NCBI GenBank assembly: GCA_023410975.1
Contig: JAEYPG010000121.1
Location: 1-26,769, forward strand
Direction of reading: 5' to 3'
DNA length: 26,769 bases
DNA from: Pseudomonadota bacterium
GTDB taxonomy: Bacteria; Pseudomonadota; Gammaproteobacteria; Burkholderiales; Burkholderiaceae_C
The position numbers were made by a program, and so were the translations under genes. Below, one piece after another: positions 1-7,303 of the stretch. The number at the start of each line of letters is the position of its first letter. Positions within the stretch are counted from its first letter, which is position 1. The notes beneath the pieces are model-generated. The model was not told the DNA's origin. It ran no database searches and was given only the letters and a program-made list of their open reading frames with translations.

Positions 1-2
1 CC

Positions 3-110
3 CCCGCACGCCGCGAACGCCGCAGCACGCTCGCCGCCGAAAAACGCGCCCTCACCGCCAAAAAAGCGCGCTTCCTGACCGCCACTCACACCTGCTACAT
101 CGTCAACTGA
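3..110 (+). CDS. 3' end of an unidentified gene (partial)
   Basis: An open frame enters from the left edge and ends at a TGA at 108-110, giving 35 residues that finish in THTCYIVN. The visible part is very basic (RRERR, AEKRA, TAKKARF) with a short non-charged tail. It lies 24 bp before the lectin-like gene on the same strand, so the two may share a transcript. I do not recognise the family. Being only a short open tail, it could also be a chance frame. Confidence 0.35.
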   Translation, partial: PARRERRSTLAAEKRALTAKKARFLTATHTCYIVN

Positions 111-134
111 TTTTGCTCTTGGAGATCAAGCACC

Positions 135-485
135 ATGCGAGCCAACGTCCTCCTTGCTCCACTCACTGGCGCTGTGGCCCTCCTGGCCTCGTGCGCCATG
201 CCCGGACCTGCCTCGAATGTTTCGACGCCAACCGCCACCGGGCCGATGAGCTTTTTCGTCACCAGTGTGGGCAGCGGAAAAGGCGCGGATCTCGGCGGCT
301 TGACCGGCGCGGACGCTCACTGCCAACAGTTGGCGACGGCGGCTGGTGCTGGCAGTCGCACCTGGCGTGCCTACCTCAGCGTGCCGCCAACCAACCCTTC
401 AGGCAACGCACCTGGCGTCCCCGCGGTGAATGCGCGCGACCGCATTGGCACGGGACCTTGGTTCAACGCCAAGGGCGCGTTGATT
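135..485 (+). pseudogene. Lectin-like secreted lipoprotein, N-terminal half (interrupted by IS66 element)
   Basis: The ATG at 135 follows a GGAG at 123-126. The product starts with a lipoprotein signal peptide: hydrophobic residues 4-17 and lipobox LASC with the lipid-carrying Cys at residue 20. Mature sequence then reads MSFFVTSVGSGKGADLGG, GADAHCQQLA, RTWRAYLS and NARDRIGTGPWFN. I associate this pattern with short exported proteins annotated as lectin-like in Burkholderiales; that name is from memory, not a search. The frame is cut after codon 117 by the transposable element. As it stands, it would run on into the element to a TGA at 612-614, giving a 159-residue chimera. The missing half is intact at 2978-3331. 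Confidence 0.8.
478..485. repeat. Left copy of 8-bp target-site duplication
   Basis: CGTTGATT lies directly before the left end of the IS66-family element and is repeated exactly at 2970-2977 directly after the right end. Eight base pairs is the duplication size known for the IS66 family. Confidence 0.95.
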
Positions 486-508
486 GTAAGCGGCCGGGGA
501 AGTCAGGT
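486..508. repeat. IS66 left terminal inverted repeat
   Basis: It begins GTAAGCGGCC and ends AAGTCAGGT. Compared with the reverse complement of 2947-2969, only positions 11, 13 and 14 differ. It lies at the tnpC (downstream) end of the element. Confidence 0.92.
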
Positions 509-540
509 CAGCGCCGAGGCGGCACTGATGGTCGCCGCTC

Positions 541-2121
541 TCAGCTGGCCGGTTTCCAGCGATGCGGCAGCAGTGCCTCGATCTCGCTGGCTCGCTGTGT
601 CGGCAGCCGCGTGAGCACGTCCTTGAAGTACGCGTAGGGATCGTGTCCGTTCAGCTTGGCTGACTGGATCAGGCTTGTGATGGCCGCGGCGCGCTGGCCG
701 GCCTGGAGCGTGCCTGCAAAGAGCCAATTTTTCCGACCGGTGCTCCAAGGCCTGATCTGCTGCTCGTCGTGGTTGTTATCGATCGGCAGGGCTGGATCGT
801 CGAGGTAGCGCGTGAGCGCGGCCCAGCGGTTGAGGCTGTAGTCGAAGGCCGTGGCGGTGGCCGTACCGTCGGTGACGTGCTCGCGCTCGGCCTTGAGCCA
901 CTTGAGCAGCGCGTTGGCTATGGGCACGGCCAGGTCGCGGCGCTTTTCCAGCCGCTCCTGTGCACTCTTGTCCTTGATGAGACGCTCGACGTCGTAGAGC
1001 AGCCCGAAGTACTCCAGCGCCTTCTCTGCGAGCGTGCTCTTGTTGGTGACGTGCAGCTTGAAGAAGTACCTCCTGGCGTGGGCCATGCAGCCCGCTTCCG
1101 TCACGCCCTGGCGGAACAGCGCCGAGTAGCCGACGTAGTCGTCACACACCAGGCTGCCGAGCCAGCGCTTTTCCTTGGGCGCCTTCTCGTCGTGTCCGAG
1201 GAAGGCCCTGGCATGCTCGCCTGCACGACTGATGGCGAAGTCGTAGACCACCGCCTTGATCGGCTCCATCGGGCCCGAGGCGTAGGCCCAGAGGTAGGCC
1301 TTGTGGACCTTGCCGGTCTTGGGAGCCAGCATGCCCACCGGCGTCTCGTCGGCGTGCAGCACGGCGCAGCGCAGCAGCTCGGCCTTGAGTGCGTCCACCA
1401 GCGGCTGCAGCCGCACGCCGCACTGGCCCAGCCAGGCCGCCAGCGTGGAGCGCGGGATGGCCAGGCCGGCGCGGCCGAAGATCGGCTCCTGCCGGTACAG
1501 CGGCAGATGGTCGTTGTGCTTGGCCACCGCGACGTGGGCCAGCAGAGCGGCCGTCGGGATGCCCTTGTCGATGATCTGTGCCGGCACCGGGGCCTGCACC
1601 AGCGTGCGGCAGTGCGAGCAGGCCCACTTGCCGCGCACGTGGCGCTCTACCGTGAAGGTGCCGGGCGTGTAGTCGAGCTTCTCGCTGACGTCCTCGCCGA
1701 TGCGCTTCATCGCGCAGCCGCAGCGGCAGTTCGTGTCCTCGGGCTCGTGGTGCACGTCGCGGCGCGGCAGGTGGGCCGGCAGCGGAGCGCGCTTTGGCTT
1801 TTGCTTGGGCTCGCTGTCGCGCGGCACCGAGTCCTTGAGCGCTTCGAGCTGTGCCTCGACGGCGGCGATGTCGGCGTCAATGTCCTCGTCGAAGAGCAGC
1901 TTCTGCCCGGGGTCGAAGTGCTCGCTCTTGGCGCCGTAGCGCAGCCGCTTGAGCTGGGCGATCTCGTAGGTCAGCTTGTCGATGGTGGCCTGCTTGAGGT
2001 CCATCTCGCGCTGCCGCTGCGCAATGAGCTCGTCCTTGCGCGCCACCTCGGCCATGAGCTCCAGCAGCACTTGGCGCATCTGCTCAGGGTCCAGCGTGTG
2101 GAGGCGGTCGTCGGTGATCAC
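541..2121 (-). CDS. tnpC: IS66-family transposase TnpC (DDE)
   Basis: A 526-residue protein, the usual size for the large IS66 transposase. The N-terminal part (about 10-60) is a charged helical, coiled-coil-like segment with QRQREMDLKQATIDKL. A cysteine cluster follows (NCRCGC at about 131-136, CSHC at about 168-171), the zinc-binding region of this family. The catalytic DDE residues are visible as HADETP (Asp258), LVCDDYVGY (Asp327 or Asp328) and IDNNHDEQQIRP (Glu453), followed by the conserved GRKNWLFAG. It is the last gene of the element, 64 bp after tnpB, and stops 32 bp inside the left inverted repeat. It should catalyse element excision and integration. No frameshift or missing residue was seen. 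Confidence 0.96.
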   Translation of the reverse strand: MITDDRLHTLDPEQMRQVLLELMAEVARKDELIAQRQREMDLKQATIDKLTYEIAQLKRLRYGAKSEHFDPGQKLLFDEDIDADIAAVEAQLEALKDSVPRDSEPKQKPKRAPLPAHLPRRDVHHEPEDTNCRCGCAMKRIGEDVSEKLDYTPGTFTVERHVRGKWACSHCRTLVQAPVPAQIIDKGIPTAALLAHVAVAKHNDHLPLYRQEPIFGRAGLAIPRSTLAAWLGQCGVRLQPLVDALKAELLRCAVLHADETPVGMLAPKTGKVHKAYLWAYASGPMEPIKAVVYDFAISRAGEHARAFLGHDEKAPKEKRWLGSLVCDDYVGYSALFRQGVTEAGCMAHARRYFFKLHVTNKSTLAEKALEYFGLLYDVERLIKDKSAQERLEKRRDLAVPIANALLKWLKAEREHVTDGTATATAFDYSLNRWAALTRYLDDPALPIDNNHDEQQIRPWSTGRKNWLFAGTLQAGQRAAAITSLIQSAKLNGHDPYAYFKDVLTRLPTQRASEIEALLPHRWKPAS

Positions 2122-2185
2122 GGCCGTGATCGTGCCAGCACTGGCGGCCTGGCCGCCATTGGCACAACCGGCAATTGATGCCGCG

Positions 2186-2518
2186 CTACACCACCGTGAT
2201 GACGCCGGCCTCGCCGATGCGCCGCCACGGCAGCCCCAGCACCAGCGCGTCGAACTGCGGCTGGCTCAGCGTCAAGGTGGAGCTGCCGTCCCGGGGCCAG
2301 ACGAACTTGCCGGCGTTGAGCCGCCGCGCCGCCAGCCAGATGCCGATGCCGTCGTGAACCAGGACCTTCATGCGGTTGGATCGCCGGTTAGCGAAGCAGT
2401 ACGCATGGTGCGGCCGGGCCGCGCCGAAGACGGCCACCACGCGCGCCAGCGCCGTGTCCATGCCCGCGCGCATGTCCAGCGGCGCGGTGGACAGCCACAG
2501 GGCTTCGACACGGATCAC
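2186..2518 (-). CDS. tnpB: IS66 accessory protein TnpB (Orf2)
   Basis: A 110-residue protein typical of IS66 Orf2 in size and sequence: ALWLSTAPLDMRAGMDTAL near the start, NRMKVLVHDGIGIWLAARRL in the middle and GKFVWP after it. TnpB is required for transposition of IS66-type elements, but its biochemical role is not settled. I chose the GTG at 2516-2518 because it overlaps the tnpA stop codon (GTGA), the usual translational coupling in this family. A longer upstream start would only extend the protein into tnpA. Confidence 0.94.
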   Translation of the reverse strand: MIRVEALWLSTAPLDMRAGMDTALARVVAVFGAARPHHAYCFANRRSNRMKVLVHDGIGIWLAARRLNAGKFVWPRDGSSTLTLSQPQFDALVLGLPWRRIGEAGVITVV

Positions 2519-2895
2519 CGCAGGATCTCCCGCAGCCAGGTCGCGCACTCGGCAGCGGCTCCGAGCGGCCACGTCACGGCGACCGTCGTGCCGCCGCGGC
2601 GCAGCTCGATGCGGATGTCGGCGACCACCGACACGGGGTTCGGCGCCAATGCCAGGGGAATGAACGTCGGCGGGTTCTGCGGCGTCGCCGGCGGTGGTGC
2701 TGGTGGCTCTGGCGGCTCACTTGCCTGCCGGGACTCGCGGCGCCAGGTGTGCACCAGGTTGGCATTGATGCCGTGCGAAAGCGCGATGCTTGCGATGGAT
2801 GCACCGGGCTGGTCGCATTCGGCCACCACCTGCTGCTTGAACTTGTCGTCGTACTTCCGACGGCGCCGTACCTTGCTGTCTTCGTTCATGTCCAT
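2515..2895 (-). CDS. tnpA: IS66 accessory protein TnpA (Orf1, HTH)
   Basis: A 126-residue small basic protein. Residues about 10-55 read RRRRKYDDKFKQQVVAEC then ASIASIALSHGINANLVHTW, the HTH-Tnp-1/IS66 OrfA helix-turn-helix that likely binds the element ends. A proline-rich linker (PPEPPAPPPA) follows, and the C-terminal part (VADIRIELRRGGTTVAVTWP) is typical of the family. AGGAG lies 4 bp before the ATG at 2893-2895; a second ATG two codons on is an alternative start. It overlaps tnpB by four bases and begins 51 bp inside the right inverted repeat. Confidence 0.94.
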   Translation of the reverse strand: MDMNEDSKVRRRRKYDDKFKQQVVAECDQPGASIASIALSHGINANLVHTWRRESRQASEPPEPPAPPPATPQNPPTFIPLALAPNPVSVVADIRIELRRGGTTVAVTWPLGAAAECATWLREILR

Positions 2896-2946
2896 TTACT
2901 CCTGCTTCATGGACACGATCGTCACCGTTACGCTGTTGAGCGTTCA

Positions 2947-2969
2947 ACCTGACTTTGCTGGCCGCTTAC
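2947..2969. repeat. IS66 right terminal inverted repeat
   Basis: On the minus strand it reads GTAAGCGGCCAGCAAAGTCAG and continues with GT, the partner of 486-508. It lies upstream of tnpA and probably overlaps the transposase promoter region. Confidence 0.92.
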
Positions 2970-2977
2970 CGTTGATT
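2970..2977. repeat. Right copy of 8-bp target-site duplication
   Basis: CGTTGATT, identical to 478-485. Reading the host gene from 485 straight to 2978 keeps the frame. Confidence 0.95.
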
Positions 2978-3331
2978 GCACGAGATATCGATCATCTTCA
3001 CAACGGCAACAACCTCAGCAAGGAGACTGCATTGGACGAGCGCGGCAACGCCGTGCGGGGCCGAGGCGACAACCCGAACGAGCACGACATGCTCACCGGC
3101 TCGCGTGCGGACGGTACCGCCTTCGCGCCGCAAACCGACACCACCTGCCGCGCATGGACGCACAGCGGTGGCGATGGCTCGGCGGTGGTTGGACACCATG
3201 ACCGCATCGGGCCCATGCCGGAGAACTGGGCAAAGTCCTGGAACTTCTCGCACCAGTCCGCGGGCTGCAGTCCGGATGCCCTGGTGAAAACCGGTGGTTC
3301 GGGACGCTTCTATTGCTTCGCCGCCAGATAG
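2978..3331 (+). pseudogene. Lectin-like lipoprotein, C-terminal half (separated by IS66 element)
   Basis: Joined to codon 117 of the 135-485 part, this continues in frame as ARDIDHLHNGNNLSKETALD and runs to TAG at 3329-3331, adding 117 residues for a 234-residue total. Features include GRGDNPNEHDMLTGS, CRAWTH, a tryptophan-rich WAKSWNFSH, SAGCS and the end GRFYCFAAR. The cysteines and aromatic residues resemble the C-terminal half of a C-type-lectin-like fold. It has no ribosome-binding site of its own and is probably not translated while the element is present. There are no other disabling changes, so the interruption appears recent. Confidence 0.8.
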
Positions 3332-3899
3332 TCGCATGGGCAGCGAGAGCTGAGCGCGAAGAAAAACCGTTCGCTGCGCCTACCCAGCGCTGGCAAGTTT
3401 TCCCTGGGGCACAAGCTGCTGGGCTCCATTGACCACTCAACTGCTTCAGGCCGACAAAGGCTGATGAGGTGTGAGGCACGGCGTGATCGTGAGATCGGGC
3501 CATCCGGAGTGGTTCAAGTACAGCAGCCGCCGTGCCTCACGCAGCAGATTCTATGGACTCGCCGGTCAACTGATTGCCCGGCGAACCGGCCGTCTAGCGC
3601 GTCAAGGCAGGGCGTTTGGTACGCGGGCAGTTCGGCGCCGGAAACGTCTTGCCGCGGCGCACGGCTACGAGAGCAGTCGTTCCTGCAAGTTTGCCTGGAG
3701 TCCTTGTTGAAAGGCGGTGGCGTTGCCCCGCGTGCCCGCTGCAACTGTCCCGGTTGCTGCATGGCATAGGGCGCCCGTGCCCGAGCGGAGCCAATGTCAT
3801 CTTCGCGGCAGTACCCGGCACTGCCACGCGGTGGCTTGGCGCAGCCTGCGGGGGGCGTTGACAGCGCCTGCACTTGCGCAGCTATTAAAGCCGGGCGTG
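3332..3899. other. Gene-free stretch with one long inverted repeat
   Basis: No convincing gene is seen in 568 bp. The open frames here are arginine-rich and resemble shadow translation of GC-rich DNA, and none has a good ribosome-binding site. The one clear structure is the 13-bp inverted repeat at 3471-3540. Confidence 0.5.
3471..3540. repeat. Perfect 13-bp inverted repeat around a 44-bp core
   Basis: GTGAGGCACGGCG at 3471-3483 is the exact reverse complement of CGCCGTGCCTCAC at 3528-3540. The core contains a small GATC-GTGA-GATC hairpin. There is no T tract, so it is not a classic terminator. It could be a recombination site, a remnant of a mobile cassette or a structured RNA; nothing in the sequence decides between these. 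Confidence 0.6.
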
Positions 3900-4364
3900 T
3901 CAGCAAGTGCGCCGGTCCCCAGCGCGGGGCAGGGCGTCGGGCATGCCAATCCAGACCGGTGTGCCGGCCTCGTCGAGCTCGATGCGGCCCGTCAGCGCCG
4001 TGGCCTGTGCCAGGCTCCATACCGTGATGGAGAGAACGGTCGTTGCTGGTGCGGCGTGCGGATCGTGACCCGGCCGCAGCCGCCTGGCCAGGTACATCAG
4101 CACCAGGGTCGCATCGTGGTCGTGGCCAACGGCGCATTGCGCCCTGGACTCCATCTCCGCGAGCTCCTCGGCCATGTCGTGCTCTGGCAGCTCGACATCA
4201 ATGACCGCCCGTTCCAGCCCGGCTGCCAGGTCCGCGGTGCGGAACACCAGCCAGCGGCCGGGAAAGTCGCGCAAACACACACCCGGCGCACCATAGCGGC
4301 GGGACAGTCGACTGTAAAAGGTCTGGAGCAGCCTTGACGGTTGCTGGTCGGGCATCGATGACAT
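3900..4364 (-). CDS. Hypothetical protein
   Basis: A protein of about 154 residues beginning MSSMPDQQPSRLLQTFYSRL, with SRRYGAPGVCLRDFPGRWLV and VIDVELPEHDMAEELAEMES in the first half and TVWSLAQATALTGRIELDEA near the end. It has no signal peptide or membrane segment, and I recognise no domain. The frame stays open upstream to a TTG at 4457, but codon quality and ATG position favour 4364 (or the ATG at 4355); the start is uncertain. It follows another small hypothetical gene on the same strand at a gap of about 120 bp, so the pair may be co-transcribed. Confidence 0.5.
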   Translation of the reverse strand: MSSMPDQQPSRLLQTFYSRLSRRYGAPGVCLRDFPGRWLVFRTADLAAGLERAVIDVELPEHDMAEELAEMESRAQCAVGHDHDATLVLMYLARRLRPGHDPHAAPATTVLSITVWSLAQATALTGRIELDEAGTPVWIGMPDALPRAGDRRTC

Positions 4365-4487
4365 GGTCCTGAACTTTGCCACCCGTGCGGGCCGGATGTG
4401 AGCCATTGTTTCAGCATCGCCACACCCGGACCAAGGGCTCGCGTGGCGAGATTTCAAGCCGGCGTGCAGCCCAGTCAGCTTGCGAGC

Positions 4488-4799
4488 TCAGGCGTGTCCT
4501 GGCGGGTACGCGAAGCCGCCGCCGTGCTCCATCTCAAGCCGGGCCTCTTCCAGCAGGTCCTCCTGTACCGGATCCGGTGCGCCGCCTTGCGCGAGATGGG
4601 CCTCGTACCAGGCGGCGATCAGCAGCCCCACCAGCGGCCGTGGGCCTTGCACGATCGCGTCGAGGTCCAGGTCACTGGCCTCGCAGATGGCCTCGATGGG
4701 CGCCATCTCGAAGCGCAGCAAGCCGTCTTCCACGTCGCGCGACAGGCACAGGTCCGCGAACTCCACACCGTCTGGAATGGTCACGCGCAGCTGTCTCAT
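4488..4799 (-). CDS. Conserved small hypothetical protein
   Basis: A 103-residue acidic protein starting MRQLRVTIPDGVEFADLCLS and continuing DVEDGLLRFEMAPIEAICEA, LVGLLIAAWYEAHLAQGGAP and DPVQEDLLEEARLE. I recall similar short proteins in Burkholderiales genomes but know no function. The ATG at 4797-4799 is preceded by GGAGG at 8-bp spacing, which decides the start. In-frame ATGs at 4814 and 4820 are alternatives with a longer-spaced AAGGAGGA. No membrane segment or signal peptide is seen. It is the upstream member of a possible two-gene unit with 3900-4364. Confidence 0.65.
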   Translation of the reverse strand: MRQLRVTIPDGVEFADLCLSRDVEDGLLRFEMAPIEAICEASDLDLDAIVQGPRPLVGLLIAAWYEAHLAQGGAPDPVQEDLLEEARLEMEHGGGFAYPPGHA

Positions 4800-4934
4800 G
4801 CTGCTTTCCTCCATGGCCATGACGAGATGATCCTCCTTCGCTGCTGGCGTGAACGGCAAGGTCATGAAAATCCCTGCACCGGGCGCCGGATGCCGGCCAG
4901 CCCGGAGCAGGGCACCTCCAACACCCTTGAAGTG

Positions 4935-5639
4935 TCAGGACGCGGCGGCCTCAGCGCCCGGCATGTCGGTGGCCGGCGGCGCCTCGGGGGCTGCGGCCGA
5001 TTCGCCACCCGCAGCACGTGCAGGCTCGTTCGCGCCGTTGACGCTGCTCTTGCGCGCGGCCTTCTTGCTTGCTGCCTTCTTGGCAGGCGCTTTCTTGGCC
5101 GCCACCTTCTTTGCCGCGGGTGCTGCGGTATCCGCCACTTCGGCCACCGGGGCCGTATCCGCAGGCTTGGCCTGAGCGCGCGTCTTCTTGGCCGCGGCCT
5201 TCTTGGTGGCCGCCTTCTTCGTGGGGGCCGGCGTCTCGGCGGCTTGTGCCGCACCCGAGCCCTTCTTGGCCGCCGGTGCGGCTGTCTTCGCTGCCCGCGG
5301 GGCACGGCCTTCTTCCATGCCGAAGCGCTTGGCGGCCTTGGCGTCGGTCGTGGCCAAGTGCGCGCCCTTGGCCGTCACGGGCTGCTCCAGCTTCACGGCA
5401 CCGTTCTCGTCCATCCGGGCCAGCGTCTGCGCGAGCTTGGCCACCACGCGGGCGAGCTGCTTGACCGTCTTGGCACCGACCGCGAGGTTGGCCAGGTCGA
5501 TCTTCGTGCGGAACGTCGCAGCTGCCAGCGGTTGCGGCACCTTCTTCGCGGCAGCCTTCTTGGCGACGGGCGCTGCCTTCTTGGCTGCGGGCTGCTTGGC
5601 GGCCGCTTTCTTGGTAGCGGCGGTTTTCTTGGTCGGCAT
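4935..5639 (-). CDS. Histone H1-like lysine/alanine-rich DNA-binding protein
   Basis: A 234-residue protein with N-terminal (1-40) and C-terminal (about 115-200) blocks of KKAA/AKK repeats of the histone H1 tail type, such as TKKTAATKKAAAKQPAAKK. They flank a central non-repetitive segment (about 42-110: FRTKIDLANLAVGAKTVKQL, LAQTLARMDENGAVKLEQPV, RFGMEEGRAPRA). The last 30 residues are acidic/alanine-rich. AKK-repeat proteins of this kind, such as Bordetella BpH1, are nucleoid-associated and bind DNA without sequence specificity; that role is inferred here. The start ATG at 5637-5639 follows GAGGGAGA at 10-11 bp. It is divergent from the catalase-like gene. Repeat-rich genes of this kind often vary in length between strains. 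Confidence 0.8.
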   Translation of the reverse strand: MPTKKTAATKKAAAKQPAAKKAAPVAKKAAAKKVPQPLAAATFRTKIDLANLAVGAKTVKQLARVVAKLAQTLARMDENGAVKLEQPVTAKGAHLATTDAKAAKRFGMEEGRAPRAAKTAAPAAKKGSGAAQAAETPAPTKKAATKKAAAKKTRAQAKPADTAPVAEVADTAAPAAKKVAAKKAPAKKAASKKAARKSSVNGANEPARAAGGESAAAPEAPPATDMPGAEAAAS

Positions 5640-5703
5640 GGCAGTGTTTCTCCCTCAACGGAGAAAGTTGGGTTGTTGCAGTTGAGGATTATCGGTGTAG
5701 AGG

Positions 5704-5755
5704 CAGGGACGCTTTCAGGCGAGCCAGCGGGCAGGGGCTGAAAAGCGCATCCCTG
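5704..5755. repeat. Imperfect inverted repeat in divergent promoter region
   Basis: CAGGGACGCTTTCAG (5704-5718) faces CTGAAAAGCGCATCCCTG (5738-5755), with short gaps in the alignment. It lies between the divergent histone-like and catalase-like genes, so a regulatory role is possible but unproven. Confidence 0.35.
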
Positions 5756-5935
5756 GGTGCTGATGGATTGCTGGGTTTGGTTGGAGCGATCTCGGCAAGA
5801 CCGCGGAGCACGGGCTTTGAAGACTGCCACGCGTGTCCCCGGCGAGCGCCACGAAAGGCGGCCAGCCGGGTTGACGTCGACCGCGAGCGGACATACACCG
5901 TCGTGAGCTGCCCACGACAGCGAGAGGAGCCCGCA

Positions 5936-6967
5936 ATGCTTGCGAACACACTCTACAGGCACGAGCAGTACAAGTTCGGCAGCCAAGCCGCCGAGGAGGC
6001 CGAGTTCCGTCAGCACATCGAGCGGGTGCAAGCCACACAGCAGGAATTGTCCCTGCGCCATGCGCCGCCGGTGAACCGGCGTGTCTTTCACACCAAATCC
6101 CACGGCTGCTTGATGGGCACGCTCACGCTGCGCTCCGACCGTCCGGCATCGGTACGCCAAGGCCTGCTCAGCGACGGCGGCAAGCAGCGCTACAACGTGC
6201 TGGCGCGCTTCTCCAACGGCGTGGGGGAGGTTCGGCACGACCTGAAGCCCGATGTCCGGGGCATCGCGTTGAAGATATTCGGCGTGCAGGAGTTCGATGC
6301 CGACGCGGGCTCGGTCACGGAATGCTGTGTGGATTGGCTGATGACCAACTCCCCCAATCCCTTCGGGCGCGACCAGCAGGAGTTCGTCGAGTTCATGGAA
6401 GCCAACCTGCACCCGCTGACGAAACTGCCGGTCTTCCTGCTCGAGCATCCGAGAGTCGCCGCGCTGCTGTTGAAGGCCACCTCCGTCCCCGTGACCAGCC
6501 TGGCCACGCAGCAGTACTGGAGCGGCCACCCGTATCTGCTGGGCCCGGACAGGGCCATGAAGTTCAACCTCACGCCGGCCGCAGGCGTAGCGGCCGGCTC
6601 GGTCACCGAACTTCTGGGCGCCGACCACTTGCGCGAGGACCTGTTGCGGCGCCTCCGGGACGGCCCTGTGCGCTTTTCGTTGAACGTGCAACTCGAGGCC
6701 TCGCCAGAGGTGACGCCCATAGAGGATGCGCTCATCGAATGGGAGGAGTCGCAGAGCCCGTCCATGGCCGTCGCGGACCTGGAGTTGACGCGGCAGCTTG
6801 CCGGCATGGACGCTGACGCACTGAGTTTCACGCCAGCGCATTTCATCGCGGCCCATCGGCCGCTGGGCAACATGGCGCGCGGCCGGCTATTCACCTACCG
6901 CGCCAGCCAGGAAGGGCGGGGAGCGCGACCGCTGGATCCGCCCGAGCAAAGCCTGTTTCCCGAATAG
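5936..6967 (+). CDS. Catalase-family heme protein (small, SrpA-like)
   Basis: A 343-residue protein with the catalase core: the distal His region RVFHTKSHGC (about 46-55), the core motif ARFSNGVGE...DVRGIALKIF (about 86-115), NPFGRDQQEF, QYWSGHPYLLGP (about 195-206), and near the C-terminus GRLFTYRASQ, matching the proximal heme-tyrosine segment RLFSYxDTQ of catalases. Proteins of this size lack the usual catalase C-terminal domain and may act as catalase or as heme peroxidase/peroxygenase; which cannot be told here. There is no signal peptide, so it is probably cytoplasmic. Start ATG 5936 follows GAGAGGAG at 6 bp; the frame extends upstream to a TTG at 5768 but without support. It is divergent from the histone-like gene. 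Confidence 0.85.
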   Translation: MLANTLYRHEQYKFGSQAAEEAEFRQHIERVQATQQELSLRHAPPVNRRVFHTKSHGCLMGTLTLRSDRPASVRQGLLSDGGKQRYNVLARFSNGVGEVRHDLKPDVRGIALKIFGVQEFDADAGSVTECCVDWLMTNSPNPFGRDQQEFVEFMEANLHPLTKLPVFLLEHPRVAALLLKATSVPVTSLATQQYWSGHPYLLGPDRAMKFNLTPAAGVAAGSVTELLGADHLREDLLRRLRDGPVRFSLNVQLEASPEVTPIEDALIEWEESQSPSMAVADLELTRQLAGMDADALSFTPAHFIAAHRPLGNMARGRLFTYRASQEGRGARPLDPPEQSLFPE

Positions 6968-7303
6968 TCTCCAGACCTTGCACGTAAGGCGCTCAAGCTC
7001 AGTCAGCGAGAGGGCAGGGCTGAGGCCTTGCAAGGCCCCAGGCCGGCAGCTGAGATCCACAAGGAAAACGCCCCGGCGAAGCTATTGGAGCGCTTGTGGG
7101 GGGTCGAAACGAAGCAACCCGCCAGCGGTAGTGGCCGCAGGCGGGCTGCCTGTCATCGTCAAGGAGGAGGCGGGAGCGGTACTTGGTCGGCCTTTCGGCA
7201 TCCCGTTCCGGCTCGGCACCGCGTTCTCGGATGGCGTCTTGAATCTACGCTTGCGCCGGTAGCGCGCAAGTGCAGTTGTGAAGGCAGCAGGGCCTTCACA
7301 GGG
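6968..7303. other. Gene-free stretch with palindromes
   Basis: No gene is supported in 336 bp between the catalase-like and recombinase genes, which converge here. It contains a perfect 14-bp palindrome GGCCTTGCAAGGCC (7024-7037) and the hairpin at 7277-7300 by the recombinase stop codon. Confidence 0.5.
7277..7300 (-). terminator. Perfect hairpin just past the recombinase stop (possible terminator)
   Basis: TGTGAAGGC (7277-7285) pairs exactly with GCCTTCACA (7292-7300) around a 6-base loop, 3 bp downstream of the recombinase stop. No T tract follows on the minus strand, so it may be a 3'-end stabilising hairpin or a Rho-assisted terminator instead of a full intrinsic terminator. Confidence 0.45.

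Larger units (their letters stand above)
486..2969 (-). mobile_element. Complete IS66-family insertion sequence (2484 bp)
   Basis: The element is bounded by terminal inverted repeats beginning GTAAGCGGCC: 486-508 on the left and 2947-2969 on the right, with 20 of 23 positions matching. Perfect 8-bp duplications flank it. It carries the standard three-gene set tnpA-tnpB-tnpC, all on the minus strand, with tnpA nearest the right end. All three frames are open and full length and the DDE residues of TnpC are present, so the element looks competent to transpose. It interrupts a lipoprotein gene. I cannot name the exact IS without a search of an IS collection. Confidence 0.97.

Noticed and set aside
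769..2178. Long plus-strand open frame (469 codons) across the IS66 transposase
   Set aside because: It is antisense to TnpC, whose DDE and cysteine motifs are clear. The plus-strand product is a low-complexity V/L/R-rich shadow of GC-rich codons.
3471..3710. 79-codon basic open frame
   Set aside because: Its first part is the inverted repeat itself and the rest is arginine-rich, with no ribosome-binding site; not enough to call a gene.
4398..5741. 447-codon plus-strand frame opposite the small hypothetical and histone-like genes
   Set aside because: It is the reverse of the AKK-repeat gene, giving LLGR-type repeats with no recognisable domain.
7024..7037. 14-bp palindrome GGCCTTGCAAGGCC considered as a terminator
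   Set aside because: It has no loop and no T tract; recorded only as a palindrome in the gap.
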